A stretch of DNA of 64,000 bases from Sympetrum striolatum (Eukaryota > Arthropoda > Insecta > Odonata > Libellulidae). The notes beneath the pieces are model-generated. The model saw nothing but the letters and a program-made list of their open reading frames with translations. It made no database searches and was not told where the DNA came from. The stretch covers positions 61,140,939 through 61,204,938 of the forward strand of contig OX388351.1 in assembly GCA_947579665.1 (NCBI GenBank). The letters run 5' to 3'. Positions 1 to 11,259 of this stretch are shown here, piece after piece; position 1 is the stretch's first letter, and every line of letters begins with the position of its first letter. The position numbers and the translations under genes were made by a program.

Positions 1-90
1 TTTAGATTCGACTGGTGTTTACACCCCCTGCCACACGCCGAAAGGTGGCTTGTAGGGTATTAATGTAGATGTAGATGTAGATGTACAAGC
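1..90. repeat. Repeat end with (ATGTAG)n microsatellite
   Basis: Starts with a C-rich stretch containing an inverted pair around cgccgaaaggtggc, followed by three to four tandem copies of the hexamer ATGTAG (about 62-84). A structured sequence followed by a short simple repeat is typical of the 3' end of a retroposed element. The element runs off the left edge, so its type cannot be told. Confidence 0.4.
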
Positions 91-245
91 TGTGCGTTAT
101 GCTGCATGTATGTCTGTAGTGATAGCATAAATGTTTGTGATATATTTATTATCATGTTGCCACCTGCTTTTAAGCTAAATTCAACTTATGTAATAATAAA
201 TTAATGTTCTTTATGTAGTATTCCGAATTACCTGACCTATTCAAT

Positions 246-467
246 TTATTATTTTTTTTCTTTTCATGCCTAGCTACTGTTGCCCTTTACCAGTGAAGTT
301 ATCACGAACTTTCATGCTCTGATGAACTTATCAGGAGATGCTTCACTGAGGCAACAACGAACACAAAACCATTCCCTGATCGAAAATATCAGCCGGGGTT
401 CGACCCGGGGACCTTAAGGTAGGATCAATAGCTTTGATGGCACGCTATCCACTCGGCCACCAAGGCA
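246..467 (-). mobile_element. tRNA-derived SINE
   Basis: On the minus strand 467-391 is tRNA-like. It has an A-box-like TGGCCGAGTGG near the start and a B-box-like CGGGTCGAACCCCG about 50 bases later, spaced as in a class II (Leu/Ser-like) tRNA. A non-tRNA body follows (390-266), then an A-rich tail at 265-246 (plus strand tttttttcttttc). Head, body and A-rich tail in that order are SINE architecture. I see no clear target duplication, so this is an old copy. A functional tRNA is unlikely because the acceptor arms do not pair. Confidence 0.6.
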
Positions 468-639
468 GGTTAAATGTAAAACATTCCATTTGTAAACATT
501 TCGATATCTTCCTAGACGAATTCAACTATATTCTAGGCTATGGATGATAAAAAAATACCAAAAAAATTCATCTTATGACGCTATTTCTTGTTAATATAAG
601 ATGCTAATTTTTTTCTAGATTTCACGGTCAATTCTAACC

Positions 640-1200
640 CAGAGTCTTCGTAAATATCAGGGGCGGCAGGCAAGTCTATTGGAGACGGAGACTTTCGGAG
701 AAGTCTATGGCTTTAGATTGATATGAGATAGTGAAGGAAGAGATAGGGAGGGGATAAAGGAGGAGTTTCACATCCCAGAATCCCCATAAATACGCCACGG
801 GCCCCTTTTTTCTTCTTGGAGCCGCTCTACGTTGCCCATTGTTTGGAACGCTGTATAAACCGTAGGACGTAACCTACTTTCCCTAGCGTAATGCCCTAAC
901 CAATGCGCAAATTTGGAGTCGCGAAATCAATTACCGTTTTGGTGAAATATGCCCCTGCCTCCTCAATTTATACGGCCCGATGGTACCCCACTATCTTTTT
1001 CGTGCCTCCATAAAAATGGTTGTAAAACACGGCAGAGCGTAGGTTTGAAAGGTGGAATAAGGGAACGAAGAATAGTCTACGGAAAACGCACAAAAGAGAC
1101 TGTTTGCGCTGCTGTTGAGTTTGCTTGATTCTGAATTAAGCTCGTGTGTCTCATTCACTGCTTTAGGCGGGAAATAAAGATGGTTGAACGGAAGAGGCAA
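640..1200. other. GC- and CpG-richer island 1
   Basis: Composition rises well above the AT-rich flanks, with motifs such as cgggcccc, gtcgcgaaatcaattaccg (about 918-936) and several CGs. A 69-codon ORF lies on the minus strand at 991-1200 but has no recognisable domain. I see no splice sites, start context or repeat that would define it as a gene. It could be a regulatory element. Confidence 0.4.
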
Positions 1201-2559
1201 CTGAAGATAAAGTGACAGCGTTATAAATTACATTAAGAACACCGATAACTAAAATGATTTTAATAAAAGATGTAATTAGATGATGGAAGATAAATACCAA
1301 AGAATAATTAAGTCCCAAAGGGGCAACCAAAACAGAGTTAATGAAGGACGAATTTTACTTATTTGAAAGAAAAATGTTCACGTGCATCTTACAAGTATTT
1401 TGTAATTTATCATTTATATTACCATTTTTCGTTATTTTTGACATATTTTATTCTTTTCCTATGTGAATGTTTATTTAACTTCGTTTTATTTTTAGAAAGC
1501 GTTTGAAGACATCTTCAGGAAACATATTCCATTCATTAACCCCTCTATTTACACACGAATACCTGACGATATCAGTGCATTTTTTCTTAGCTTCAACTTA
1601 TATTTATGCTCTCCCCTTGCTATATAATGCGGTTCTTCTATTTAAATCCATCCATGCCTCGCCCTACGTTTCTTACCTGAAAAATGATTTACCCTCCACC
1701 ATTTTTCAAACGTATCCCAACCGAGAAATTTCCAACGTATCCATAAGGCTTTCCTCTATATGTTCTTAATGTACACATAATGTACCTTGTACACATACGT
1801 TGATTTCCATTGTATTTTTCAATATTTAAATACAAATTTTATCATGAGTATACCATAAATTTGTGGAAAATTCTTATAGAGGCTTCACTAGTGTTTTATA
1901 CTCTTATTATTTAGCTTCCCTACTACTTAACTTCATATTTTAAATACCTATGGACAATTTATTTGAAGAAGTTGCAAAAAGAATTAATGACGGAGACATT
2001 TTTCTTATATGACATCTAAACTCTACCTGCCACTATTTAGTATTTTTTTAATTTATCAATATTAGTATTCTTTTTCTTTTTTCGTCCAAAATTTTTGCTT
2101 TTTAATAATAAAATTGGATTAGTTACGTTTTGTCAGCTTTCTCAGCAGTAATAGCTCTCCTGTATTACTTTCAACTAAAATAACAAAACAAGCTGCCAAA
2201 GTTGAAAAAATACCGATTTACTTAAAATTATGCATTTGTTTTATTTATTCCCTTTCCCACGAAACGCGGGGAAACATCTTTCGCATGCATTATGTCAAAA
2301 GCGGCCAATTTTCAAGGCTACCGTTAATAAACATCAATTAAAAAAGTTTTCTAGTTTATGCAACTGATTACATTTTACTTCCGCTTGGATCGAAACTTTG
2401 TTTTATTCTCAATATGGAATCCAATTACCGAGCACAACGGTACAGTCATTCTCTGTAATTAGATACAAATTTCATTAACTGCAAATCTAAACGTGATATT
2501 TCACTTTTAATCGTGACCTATTGTTTAATGTGTATAGCGAATAGCCAGTGAATAACGAA
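1201..2559. other. AT-rich stretch, nothing recognised
   Basis: Low-complexity AT-rich DNA with short A and T runs. The ORF at 1503-1769 (88 codons) has no recognisable motif and no codon signature. No repeats shared with the rest of the window were noticed. Confidence 0.5.
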
Positions 2560-3110
2560 ATAGCGAATCCAATCAATTTTTTTTCGGGTCAGTTTCAAAA
2601 GTAGCCCACTCAAGTTACGAGGGAACACGGCTTAGATCTTATCTCGGACATGTAAGTGATGGCTGAGGCTTCTCTCTCCGCTTCATCGTATATCTTTCCG
2701 CAATCCGAAAAAAGATTAGCGGTCCGAGGTTTTTCTTTTCCTTGTCCATTATTCAAAAGGACATAAGTTTGCCATTCTTGAAAAACCATCCTTTTCCCAT
2801 CCCGCTCAATAACTCCGCTTTCCGAATTCCGAGCAATGATTAATGAGTCGGCGAAAAAAGAGGAACGGACGTATGCGCAGTACAGCACGATGCCAAGTGA
2901 GGGAAAAAGGAGTTAATATAAATACGAGCTCCTTAACGAGATTTTGTTCCTGAGTCAACCTCTCTCCGCGTTTCCCACTCTCGCCACCGAGCGGCGCTGC
3001 AATCGGGAGCATTGCGGATCACTTGGCTCGCTACACATTCAAGCAAGCACCGTGAGTCTGTGCACGTGTTGGAGAAACCACTTCCTAACCTATGAGTCCT
3101 AGTCGGAACA
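2560..3110. other. GC-richer island 2
   Basis: Overlapping minus-strand ORFs (2610-2888 and 2806-3012) in different frames show that openness here follows from base composition and not from coding. A donor-like accgtgagtctg occurs at about 3047-3058 on the plus strand. No gene recognised. Confidence 0.35.
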
Positions 3111-4852
3111 AGTGCCTTTCATATTCAAATCGCACTTAAGTTACATGAGCACCGCCCAATTAGTAATGGGTGCTTGAGACATCACCGTTTATACCCAAGT
3201 AGTTTTCGATTTAGTTTTAGGGGGACACATAATTTGCGGACAGGAAATTCAGAATTTTTCACGTGGCTAGAATAAGCCGACATCAAATTGAACATACGTA
3301 CAGCCAGTAAGTATTAGATGAACCTTTATCGATACTTTCTAAAGTAAAGGTAGTTTTTTGTTAAAAAATCCGGAGAAGACAGAAATTACAAACACTAAGT
3401 TTGGTTTCACAGACTTGGATTGTATCGCCACATACTGTTGTTTGTTTCAGAGATATTGTCTCTGCAACAGCACACTCTTCTGACTTCATTAACGAATCTG
3501 TCCTAACCATATTTTCTTATCCCTTCTTTCTATATCATTTACACAAGCGATTTTATATTACGCAATGAATTAAAATGAATTCAAATCAAAATAATGAAAA
3601 TTTCGACCCCGATTAGACATGAATTTCGTTCTAAAAGCAGCAATACTCGTGTCATATGTCGATCATCTTAAATTCAGTATAAAGATTGACTGAAAACCTT
3701 GACTATTACCATTAGGAGATACTTAAAATTTAGTTTATAAAACGGTATTATTTTATAATCTTTGCAATAATAAGTTAGGATTCAAATTTTAAATCTGGAA
3801 GAAATGAAATAGAATTGGTAAAAAGATCTTACAGAAAATATATTATTCAACCAAAAGATTTATTTCGAACATGATGAACCTGAAATGCTTCATTGCTCTA
3901 AAAACTAATTTTAAATATGTCTTGTATTAGTCTACGTATTCCATAATTAGGAAAATATGACATAACCTCAGACACGGAATGGAGCAAGTACGAGTGGCTT
4001 GCATATCTTTTCCTGGCTATCTTAAGCTTTATCTATGAGAATCTAACTTAAACTGAAATAACAATGTTAAGATTTAAATTTAAGTAGCGATTCATCATTG
4101 GAATTCTTTCTTATATACTGTACTACCAAGTTTTTCAATTTGAAATACCTAGATAAAGTCTTCAAATTAAGGATGAATTAATCTGATATTGTTTATTTTA
4201 CAAAAGGAAACATATCAGTCAAAGTTCATTAACTACAGGAAGGCACTTCTGCTGAAATTATCTCAAAATCAACAGAAATGTGTAGTTTCCGAGAACAGTG
4301 CAGACAACTAAAATAAACTCATTCAAATGAAATAGTGCTTATATGCCTCTGAAATATTTAGAGCGAGAGCTGAATTTATATCACCGTTTTGTGATATGCG
4401 GATTAAAAAGCTAAAATTTCGAAGGGAATTTTTTTAATTTCTGTCAAAAACGAGTGGATATATTTCAAAGAAGATAAAATCTTTTACTGAAGATTAATGT
4501 CCTCATCAAAGCAATTATTCTATATTTTGACATACGGTTTTCCTTACTCTGGAAACAAAAAAAATCTAGTATAAACATAGAACAGGATTAGTATTCACTT
4601 CTTTGGAATGAATTTCAATATCTCACGATATCTTTATATATAAAAAATTGTAACCTAAGAAATCTTCCTCAAAGATATCCGCTTAACTTCTTTCCGTTAG
4701 TATCGCTAAGGTACTGGAAGCCACGAGCCTAGTAAAAGATTTTTTTCCCACTCATACCACAAGGATTTTAAACATTAAATGTTGACCATGAACATTTTCT
4801 ATTAATAAACTTTACTCGTACTTCAAATGAATAGGAAACAAGATAAAATTCT
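3111..4852. other. AT-rich stretch, nothing recognised
   Basis: Typical AT-rich background. No ORF above the listing length, no hairpin and no element shared with other parts of the window were found. Confidence 0.5.
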
Positions 4853-4858
4853 TTTATT
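4853..4858 (-). promoter_or_regulatory. AATAAA polyadenylation-signal match
   Basis: TTTATT on the plus strand reads AATAAA on the minus strand, about 37 bases after the stop codon of the candidate terminal exon at 4896-5085. The hexamer is common by chance in DNA this AT-rich, so it matters only if the exon is real. Confidence 0.2.
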
Positions 4859-4895
4859 TTTAAATTAATGACAAGCGTCGATTCCAAAGAGAGGA

Positions 4896-5085
4896 CTATA
4901 GCGAATTTTCATTTCCACTGACAATACAAGCGTAACTTTGTTCATACGACCAAACCTTCTCTATGTTATCTGACCTTGAAAATAATTTAGTAAATCCGAT
5001 AAACAGTACTATGCCTACTATCATTACAGACAAATGGAGATAATTTGAAATACCAATAAATCCAAAAATAAAGATTACAAAGCAG
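4896..5085 (-). other. Candidate terminal exon, membrane-like protein end
   Basis: On the minus strand the acceptor ttggtgtcttatttcag ends at 5086 and opens into 190 nt: one base completing a codon, 62 sense codons and a stop. The peptide has two hydrophobic segments (starting FVIFIFGFIG and VMIVGIVLFIGF), then a polar tail ending SGNENSL. This would suit the C-terminus of a multi-pass membrane protein. However, AT-rich DNA gives F/I/L-rich peptides by chance, and I recognise no family. The frame needs two bases from an upstream exon; the exon-like segment at 13564-13615 would leave exactly two. Confidence 0.2.
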
Positions 5086-5389
5086 CTGAAATAAGACACC
5101 AATTAAAATCACTGCAATGTATAAATATTGAATAATAATTTTCAAATATTCTTGAAACAAATGTTTTTTCCTTTGATATTAAATTTGGATTTAAATTAAA
5201 TATTTTTTATGTGCAGACCAAGGTGTTCACCAATTAGCCCAAAATATCTCAATCTCGCCGTTAAATTAAAACGTTTTACTATCGTTATTATTCCTAAAGC
5301 AGGTTCACAAGTTCGTTCTTAACTTATTCGTGTGTAGCATTTCAAATCCCAATTTGTAGTTTACCGAATTTTATCTTCATATTAAAATA

Positions 5390-5830
5390 CGGTGGGCGTT
5401 ATGAAATTCGCAACATTATTTCGAAAATTCCAAGCTCACCCAATTTTTAACTTCGTATCCAGTGATTTTTCGTCGGCTTTAGGGACTTTTCAAGGGAAGT
5501 TGCGACACGTTGAAAATGATTTCAGCGAGCACGCGTGCATCTCTGTTCGGATCGATACACTCGTGCCTATATGGCAGTCACGGAAAAGCTCCTGAGGCTC
5601 CGCGTGCCAGGCGTGCTCCAAAATACGCCACGCAGGAAATTCGTACAAATTCTATATTCTGAGCACGGAATTTGGTATAGGAACCGCTTGTATTCCGTAC
5701 AGGTGAGGCCTTTAGGTTTCTGAACTTATTACTGCAGAAAAAAGGAAAATTAGTTCGGGCCTCGGAACAAAATTCAGAGGCAAAGGATATAGTCATCTCC
5801 TGGGGCTTGCGTATTCCCTCCAGAGTCCAT
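5390..5830. other. GC-richer island 3
   Basis: Open frames exist on both strands (5392-5595, 5535-5723, 5578-5796), all without recognisable domains. A perfect 10-bp palindrome gcacgcgtgc lies at 5529-5538. No splice signals worth reporting. Confidence 0.35.
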
Positions 5831-6300
5831 TTACAATGAGAGAAGAAGAAAATTGATTGTGTGGGCGGTGCTAGCTTAAGGTACTTATTAGTTTAAAATC
5901 TTTAGCATATCCCAGGAATTTAGTTTCAGTTCTATTTATAAATTTTCCCACCAGTATTCTGTAATGTCTTGTTATGAAATAAAATTTCTATGGATTAAAT
6001 CATACCACTAAGTATAATGAAAATACGTTAGTTACTCTAGTGTTAAAAAGGTTAATAATTGCATCGTTAACCATATTGCAAATATGTGATTATTTTCCTA
6101 CAAAGAACATTTCTTATTTTCCTAGAGAATAATTTACCAGCTTTACTTTTCGAAAATACCTACCTACCTACCTTATAATTAATAATTATTTATTTAATTT
6201 TAATATTCCTTGAAATCATTCGATATATTTAGGAGGGACAACATATAAATACGAGTAAAATGTTGCTTCCATACTACAAGCATATCAATAACACAAATTT
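5831..6300. other. AT-rich stretch with TACC microsatellite
   Basis: AT-rich background containing a short (TACC)n run, tacctacctacctt, near 6160-6173. Nothing else recognised. Confidence 0.4.
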
Positions 6301-6329
6301 GAGGTCGACATCATATCAAGGTCCTCAAA

Positions 6330-6610
6330 AGAAAAAAGGATTGAAAATTTTCTTAAAATTCGCCGCAATTTATCCGCCCGGCTTCGAACCCATATCTTCC
6401 TGGTGATACTTACTATGCTTCACTACGGAAGATCATCGTTTCTATGTGTGAAAATCCAAGCAGAAATATTTGTTTCAACTGCTTCAAACGACGTCCTACT
6501 TTTCTCTTATATTCCTTATGTGAGAAAATTTAATATACTCTGGCATCGAACCCAGGAAAAGTACGGTCTTATCTAATTTATTTTCTTAAGCCGAGTCTTA
6601 ATATACATCT
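6330..6610 (-). repeat. Two decayed tRNA-like (B-box) units
   Basis: On the minus strand two B-box-like motifs occur: GGGTTCGAAGCC (about 6380-6391) and GGGTTCGATGCC (about 6543-6554), about 165 bp apart. The first is preceded by an A-box-like tagtgaagcatag. The spacing matches the array at 9.8-10.6 kb, which suggests the same tRNA-derived repeat family in the opposite orientation. The copies are too degraded to define ends. Confidence 0.4.
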
Positions 6611-6879
6611 TCTAGCTAAGCGTTAACTTCCTATCATTTTGATAAGTGCTTAAAAAAAATAATGAAAACTACCCTTAAGGTACTGATTCCAAGTCCTAAG
6701 TATGAAATTTTACTTTTCATTATGGATTACGACTGCATAAAGGCTTCCATCATTGATCAAATAAGTCATCGATAACTTTGAACGATTTAATTCGAGGTCA
6801 GAATTAGGAGGAAAAAAATAAGAAAATACAGGAACTCTTTCATCAAATTCTCTCAATAACACCTAACGGAGACTTGTTA

Positions 6880-7620
6880 TCACGGAAAATTGAAGCATGA
6901 CAACGAATTTCAACGCGAGACGAGGTGTAAGCGGACATCGCTAAAAATTGCCGCGGCATCTCGCACCCGAGTGTGGCGTGGACGAACTACCCTCGGCGGC
7001 TGAATCTGAAGCCATCGGCCATTAAAAACAAAAGCCAAAGGTGTCTCTTTCGGGGATTCGTAAAGAGACGGGATCCCGTATTGTGGTTCCCAGGGCCACG
7101 CATTCGCGTCGATCGGACGGAGGCGGGGAGGAAAAAAAACATAGCAAGAGGTTGCTCTAATAGGAACCACTCATCCAAGCGGGAAAAAACAGAACACAGG
7201 GTGAAAGAGGGGGAGGTAGCGTACGGGTGGAGGGAGAGAATAGGAAAGAAAATAAAGGCGGGCAGAAATGGAATTTTGAGGAGCATTCGAGTGTCACAAA
7301 TTGCCTGTGTCTAGAACGGGATCGAATCCAAAGATGGTCGCAAAAAAGAGGCCGGTGAGTTGCAAAAAATTTAATACGGTACACATGGAAATGTATTCTG
7401 CGTGTGCGAGCGAGCGACGGCGGCGAGTAATGGAGTTGAAAGAGGGAAAACAGAGTTCTGAGGGGGAAAATTACGAGGGAATCGAGCCGGGATAAAGCAT
7501 TCAGCAGATTGTAAGTTGGACTATTTATAGTGAAATTGCGGCGTAGAGATCCTACGTTCCCCCGGCAGTTTGTAATTTACGCAGGTTTGAAGGAACGAAA
7601 TGGCGCTGCACTTAAATAGA
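6880..7620. other. GC-rich island 4 with possible first exon
   Basis: One of the stronger islands, CpG-rich at 6950-7110 and purine-rich at 7180-7290. On the plus strand an ATG at 7334 in good context (caaagATGG) is followed after seven codons (MVAKKRP) by a strong donor gccg|gtgagt with the intron starting at 7355. That is the layout of a short first coding exon behind a CpG-rich promoter, but no promoter element or second exon can be shown. The longer ORFs here (6973-7314 and 6987-7286) lie on opposite strands and have no domains. Confidence 0.3.
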
Positions 7621-7670
7621 TCCGAAAGACTCGATTGAGTATGAATTCCCTTTTCGTAATGAAAAAAAAA

Positions 7671-8346
7671 TCTGATGTGGCCAACACATGGCTTTCTCCG
7701 TATTTATTGAAAACAGAAGCCTATGCCAGTAATATATAAATAACACCAAAACAATGAGTGTTACAGGAAAATGTTTCATACAACATTTGTAGAAAAATAC
7801 ATTTTCTATAACTTTGGTACATAAATGTATATACCTACATTGCATTCTGACAGAGATATGTATGAAAAACTTCCATTTCTGGATAAACAACAACTTCCGG
7901 TTAACCGTTATTGAAGAATAACTCCTAAACAATCATTGTTACGAAAAAATTTTTCATACAAAAGTTGTTGTAAAGTTTATTATCTACAACTTTTGTTGCT
8001 AATTGTATATACCTGTATTGCATTCTTACAGAGAGATTTAAGAAATGAAATTTTGTTCCGGATAAACCGCAACTTCCGGTTAAGCGATATTCACCAAAAA
8101 CTAATTAACTCTTGGCATTGTTAGGAAAATACTAAATATGAATTTTGAAAATGATCGGATAATTAATTTTTAAGATAGAGCGCTCACAAACTGTTTTGCC
8201 ACAGACAGACACACAGACAGACATGTTCGGGAAAATAGCGAAAACGAGCTCTATGGGCCCCAAAACATCTATTTCCGTCGAAATCTGGAGGTCGAATTTT
8301 TTTGCGAATACAAAACTTTCTCTATACTACGTATAGGGATAAAGTA
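7671..8346 (+). mobile_element. CAGACAG-type interspersed repeat, copy 1
   Basis: Begins with tctgatgtggccaacacatg and ends with the semi-palindromic actttctctatactacgtat plus agggataaagta. Both ends are shared with the copy at 58786-59910; the 3' end is also shared with 58025-58397. Inside are at least two related subunits with caacttccggttaa and tcctaaacaatca motifs, then a cagacagacacacagacaga tract at 8202-8221, then a conserved 3' block (atgggccccaaaacatctat, gaggtcgaattttttt). There is no coding capacity; ORFs at 7612-7932 and 7936-8124 are incidental. A non-autonomous element is likely; its class is unknown. Confidence 0.75.
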
Positions 8347-9784
8347 AAAATAATGTACATGTACTTTGATTGCAATTGGTTTTGAGTATGGTTAAAATGA
8401 AATCAATGAAAATGGTGTATTTTTATCGAAGTTACGCACCATCGTGATTGGTTTCCATGGAAAAATGGCTTAGGCGCAACTATGTTTACAATGCAGAACA
8501 GTCACCAGTTTCTAGTATAAATTTTCTGCGGAAGATTCAAATTTTGCACACGATTTCCATATATTATGATGTTGCAGGAAATTTCACAGGAATTGAAATT
8601 CACTTGTCACGTTATCGTCATTAAGAACTGAAGCAACAATGACGTGTCAATATAATTAAAAAGTTAATATCCAACCGAATAAATAATTTAGCATAAAAAT
8701 AAGGATCTCGACCACAGTTACATGTTTGCTGTCCCTTAAATAGCTCTGTGCTTGAACCAGTACTGTACTGTACCATAAATATGGATAGGAGACAGAGAGT
8801 TAATTTCGTTCTTTGAAACCAATGTCCTCGAGATAGTTCAACCAAATGTCTTTCCTCCAATAAATGTCAGAGGAAAATGTCTGTTTTCTCATTAAAAATT
8901 TTAAAAATTTTTTCTTCAGCGGAAAACTAGGATTAATATAAATTTTTCCATTCCCTTAATTTTAAAACAACGAGAACAGAAGATACTCAATGTAAATAAG
9001 TAAAGTAAAGATGCATAAAAAACGTTTATTCTTTACAGAAGGAAGTTATTACATTTTTTTTCAAGCTATACCGTATTCTTTCGAAACTAAGACGCACCCA
9101 AGTAATTGAAGCTCTAAATCGCAAAAAAGGTTCGTCTCAAAGTCAAGAATGAATAACTATATTTGGCTATAAAAGGATCTAAGTTCACGTTAAGGAATAA
9201 TAGTTATAGGTCTTTGAAAGTTTTCCATAACTTTTAATCTGTGAAATGGTTTTCGTAGTAGTAGACTCCTTCACAAGCAGATGAAGAATATAATAAATTC
9301 TATTTTTAGGATCTAACTTAATTTCAATTCGGAGAGTATATGGTTTAGTTATGTATCCAATTTTTCAACAATAAAGTCATAGAGGAAAATTACAAGAACC
9401 TTTTCGCAATATCCATTATAAACGACTCGTGGAAAATAAAATAAAAGTGATTAGCCTGGCAAATATATGTACTAGTTATCCAATGTAGTTTTCACAAATG
9501 TTGAAAATGTATCGTTTCACTGACCTATTTTAGTTTTTCCAAGGAATTAATTTAATCCTTTTGCAATACATCAAGTTTGTTAATTTCAGTTACAAACCTC
9601 TGAAAATAATTTTTCTTCGAATAATTATTCTACCATTGATGTAAATCTTTTATTGCGAAGTTATATGATTAGTACATCTATTATATATAGATGCTTTACC
9701 GGAGATACCTATATATTCATTCATTCATAGGAGATTAAAACTCTAACCATATTCCAAAAATGCTACTGACTTGAATTTTTTACA
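8347..9784. other. AT-rich stretch, nothing firm
   Basis: AT-rich background. The minus-strand ORF 8621-8860 (79 codons) contains a pyrimidine-rich run ending in tacag that resembles an acceptor, but no family is recognisable and no donor follows. No shared repeats noticed. Confidence 0.4.
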
Positions 9785-10600
9785 ACGTACTGGCCATAGC
9801 GTAAACATGCGACTTTGAACCTCAGTATCATGGGTTCGATGCATGTAGACCACGAAGTCCCGATTTTTTCCTAAGGATACATTGCGAGGATTTTTGGAAA
9901 TGTTTTTGAGGCGTTTACCGGCAAATTGGGAATAAAATTCGAGGGATCGCTAGAAACCGTGCATATCCGACGAAAACCACAAAGATATCTTCAAAGATTA
10001 TTCTTAGTTCGACGCTAGGTCAGTAAAATATTCTCTTATTTAAAATGTACTGCAGCGATGTTTAAGAATTTTTTGTGAATACCTTCCCGATATCATAGAA
10101 ACTTAAACCCGGCATGTGTATAGAGATCATAAATACATTTAATATACGCGGTTTAACGTTTCTCTGGTGGTGCTTGTTTCGATACCAGAGAGCCATTTAC
10201 ATTGCTCTGTGCATTTCAAATGGGGAAAACGGAGTCTTGTTTTAGGGTATGATATTGACTTCAGAATTTGAATTTAATAAGTTTTATTTCTACCAGAGCG
10301 TTATGTGTATTCACATCTTTCAAGAGGTGCTGGGTTCGACACCAGGCAGCTCTACCATTTGAAATGTATGGCGGGAATTTCAAATTTTGTATAAATGATT
10401 TACTGAGAAGGTGGAAATTCTATGACCATGCATGTGAACAGAAGTAATGAATTTTTGATAATCACCATTTATCTTTTATCTTATAATAATTGGTTCAAAG
10501 CCAGGGCACCATTTGCATTATGGAATACAATTAACGGCAAATAAGGAATTTCGTTTGAAGATATTCTCGATAATCGACTTCAAATTTTAGAAAAGGTAGG
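9785..10600 (+). repeat. Tandem array of five decayed tRNA-like units
   Basis: B-box-like motifs recur at about 9832 (gggttcgatgc), 10006 (tagttcgacgc), 10169 (ttgtttcgatacc), 10332 (gggttcgacacc) and 10490 (ttggttcaaagcc). The spacings are 174, 163, 163 and 158 bp. Downstream of several boxes a related block appears (ccagagagccatttacatt versus ccagggcaccatttgcatt). Another block recurs later in the units (cggcaaattgggaat in unit 1 versus cggcaaataaggaat in unit 5). An A-box-like tggccatagcg precedes the first unit. This fits an old tandem (satellite-like) expansion of a tRNA-derived SINE. Confidence 0.5.
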
Positions 10601-10684
10601 ATTGTCCCATAGCAAATCTTTAAATGCTATCTCATCTTATAAAAAGGACAGCAGGACACTTGGATACAGAATCGATGTTTATGG

Positions 10685-10765
10685 TGCAGTCCTGGCCAAA
10701 ATTAATGCACCACCTCCCTAGCGATCTTAACGACCGGTGGTGCGTTAATTTTGGCCAGGTGTGTA
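10685..10765. mobile_element. 81-bp hairpin MITE, copy 1
   Basis: Two arms of about 30 nt built on cctggccaaaattaa and ttaattttggccagg surround a short centre (tccctagcgatcttaacgac). The outer base pairs have decayed and only the right TA survives. Compared with the other two copies, the left arm reads gcaccacc and the right arm ggtggtgc, a paired change that keeps the hairpin. The length, and the TA duplication seen at the other copies, point to a Tc1/mariner-superfamily MITE. Confidence 0.85.
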
Positions 10766-10907
10766 CATAGAAAAATTTTGATTTCCCTACCCTAAATTTT
10801 CAAACCAAATAGAACGTCGCAAAGTACAGTACTTTAAACATATACATGCAGTATGCAAACAAAATTTACTCGTTACTGTAAATACTGCTAGAATGGATTA
10901 AGGTATG
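10766..10907. other. Spacer between two MITE copies
   Basis: A 142-bp AT-rich segment between two direct copies of the same MITE. It shows no features of its own. The two MITEs could have inserted independently or come from a local duplication. Confidence 0.4.
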
Positions 10908-10988
10908 TACACTCCTGGCCAAAATTAACGCAGCACCTCCCTAGCGATCCTTACGGCCGGTGCTGCGTTAATTTTGGCCAGGACTGTA
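10908..10988. mobile_element. 81-bp hairpin MITE, copy 2
   Basis: Bounded by TA on both sides, with arms from tacactcctggcc to ggccaggactgta. It differs from copy 3 at 59011-59091 at only one position that I can see (one terminal arm base), so these two are recent relatives. It has no coding capacity; the ORF 10925-11116 is an artefact of reading through the hairpin. Confidence 0.9.
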
Positions 10989-11259
10989 CTATACACACGT
11001 AATACAGTCCATATGGATGTTTTTTGTTTTGTTTCAATCTGATTGTTTAATGGAACATTTGAAACTCGAACGATATCCCTTATTACTAAGCATAGGGCTT
11101 TATATGTCGTTATCAATCATAATTCTTATTTCTGTCGCGCTTAGGATAGATTTGCTTGCCCTTAAAATTTTATATATTTGCGGACAGAAGATATGGAAAA
11201 TACTCCTATATTCAGTGGAACTCGTTGAGGCATTAAGGATTTAGATGTGGTCCATCCCA

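Noticed and set aside
10685..10988. CRISPR-like repeat pair
   Set aside because: The repeats are TA-flanked hairpin MITEs and the genome is eukaryotic.
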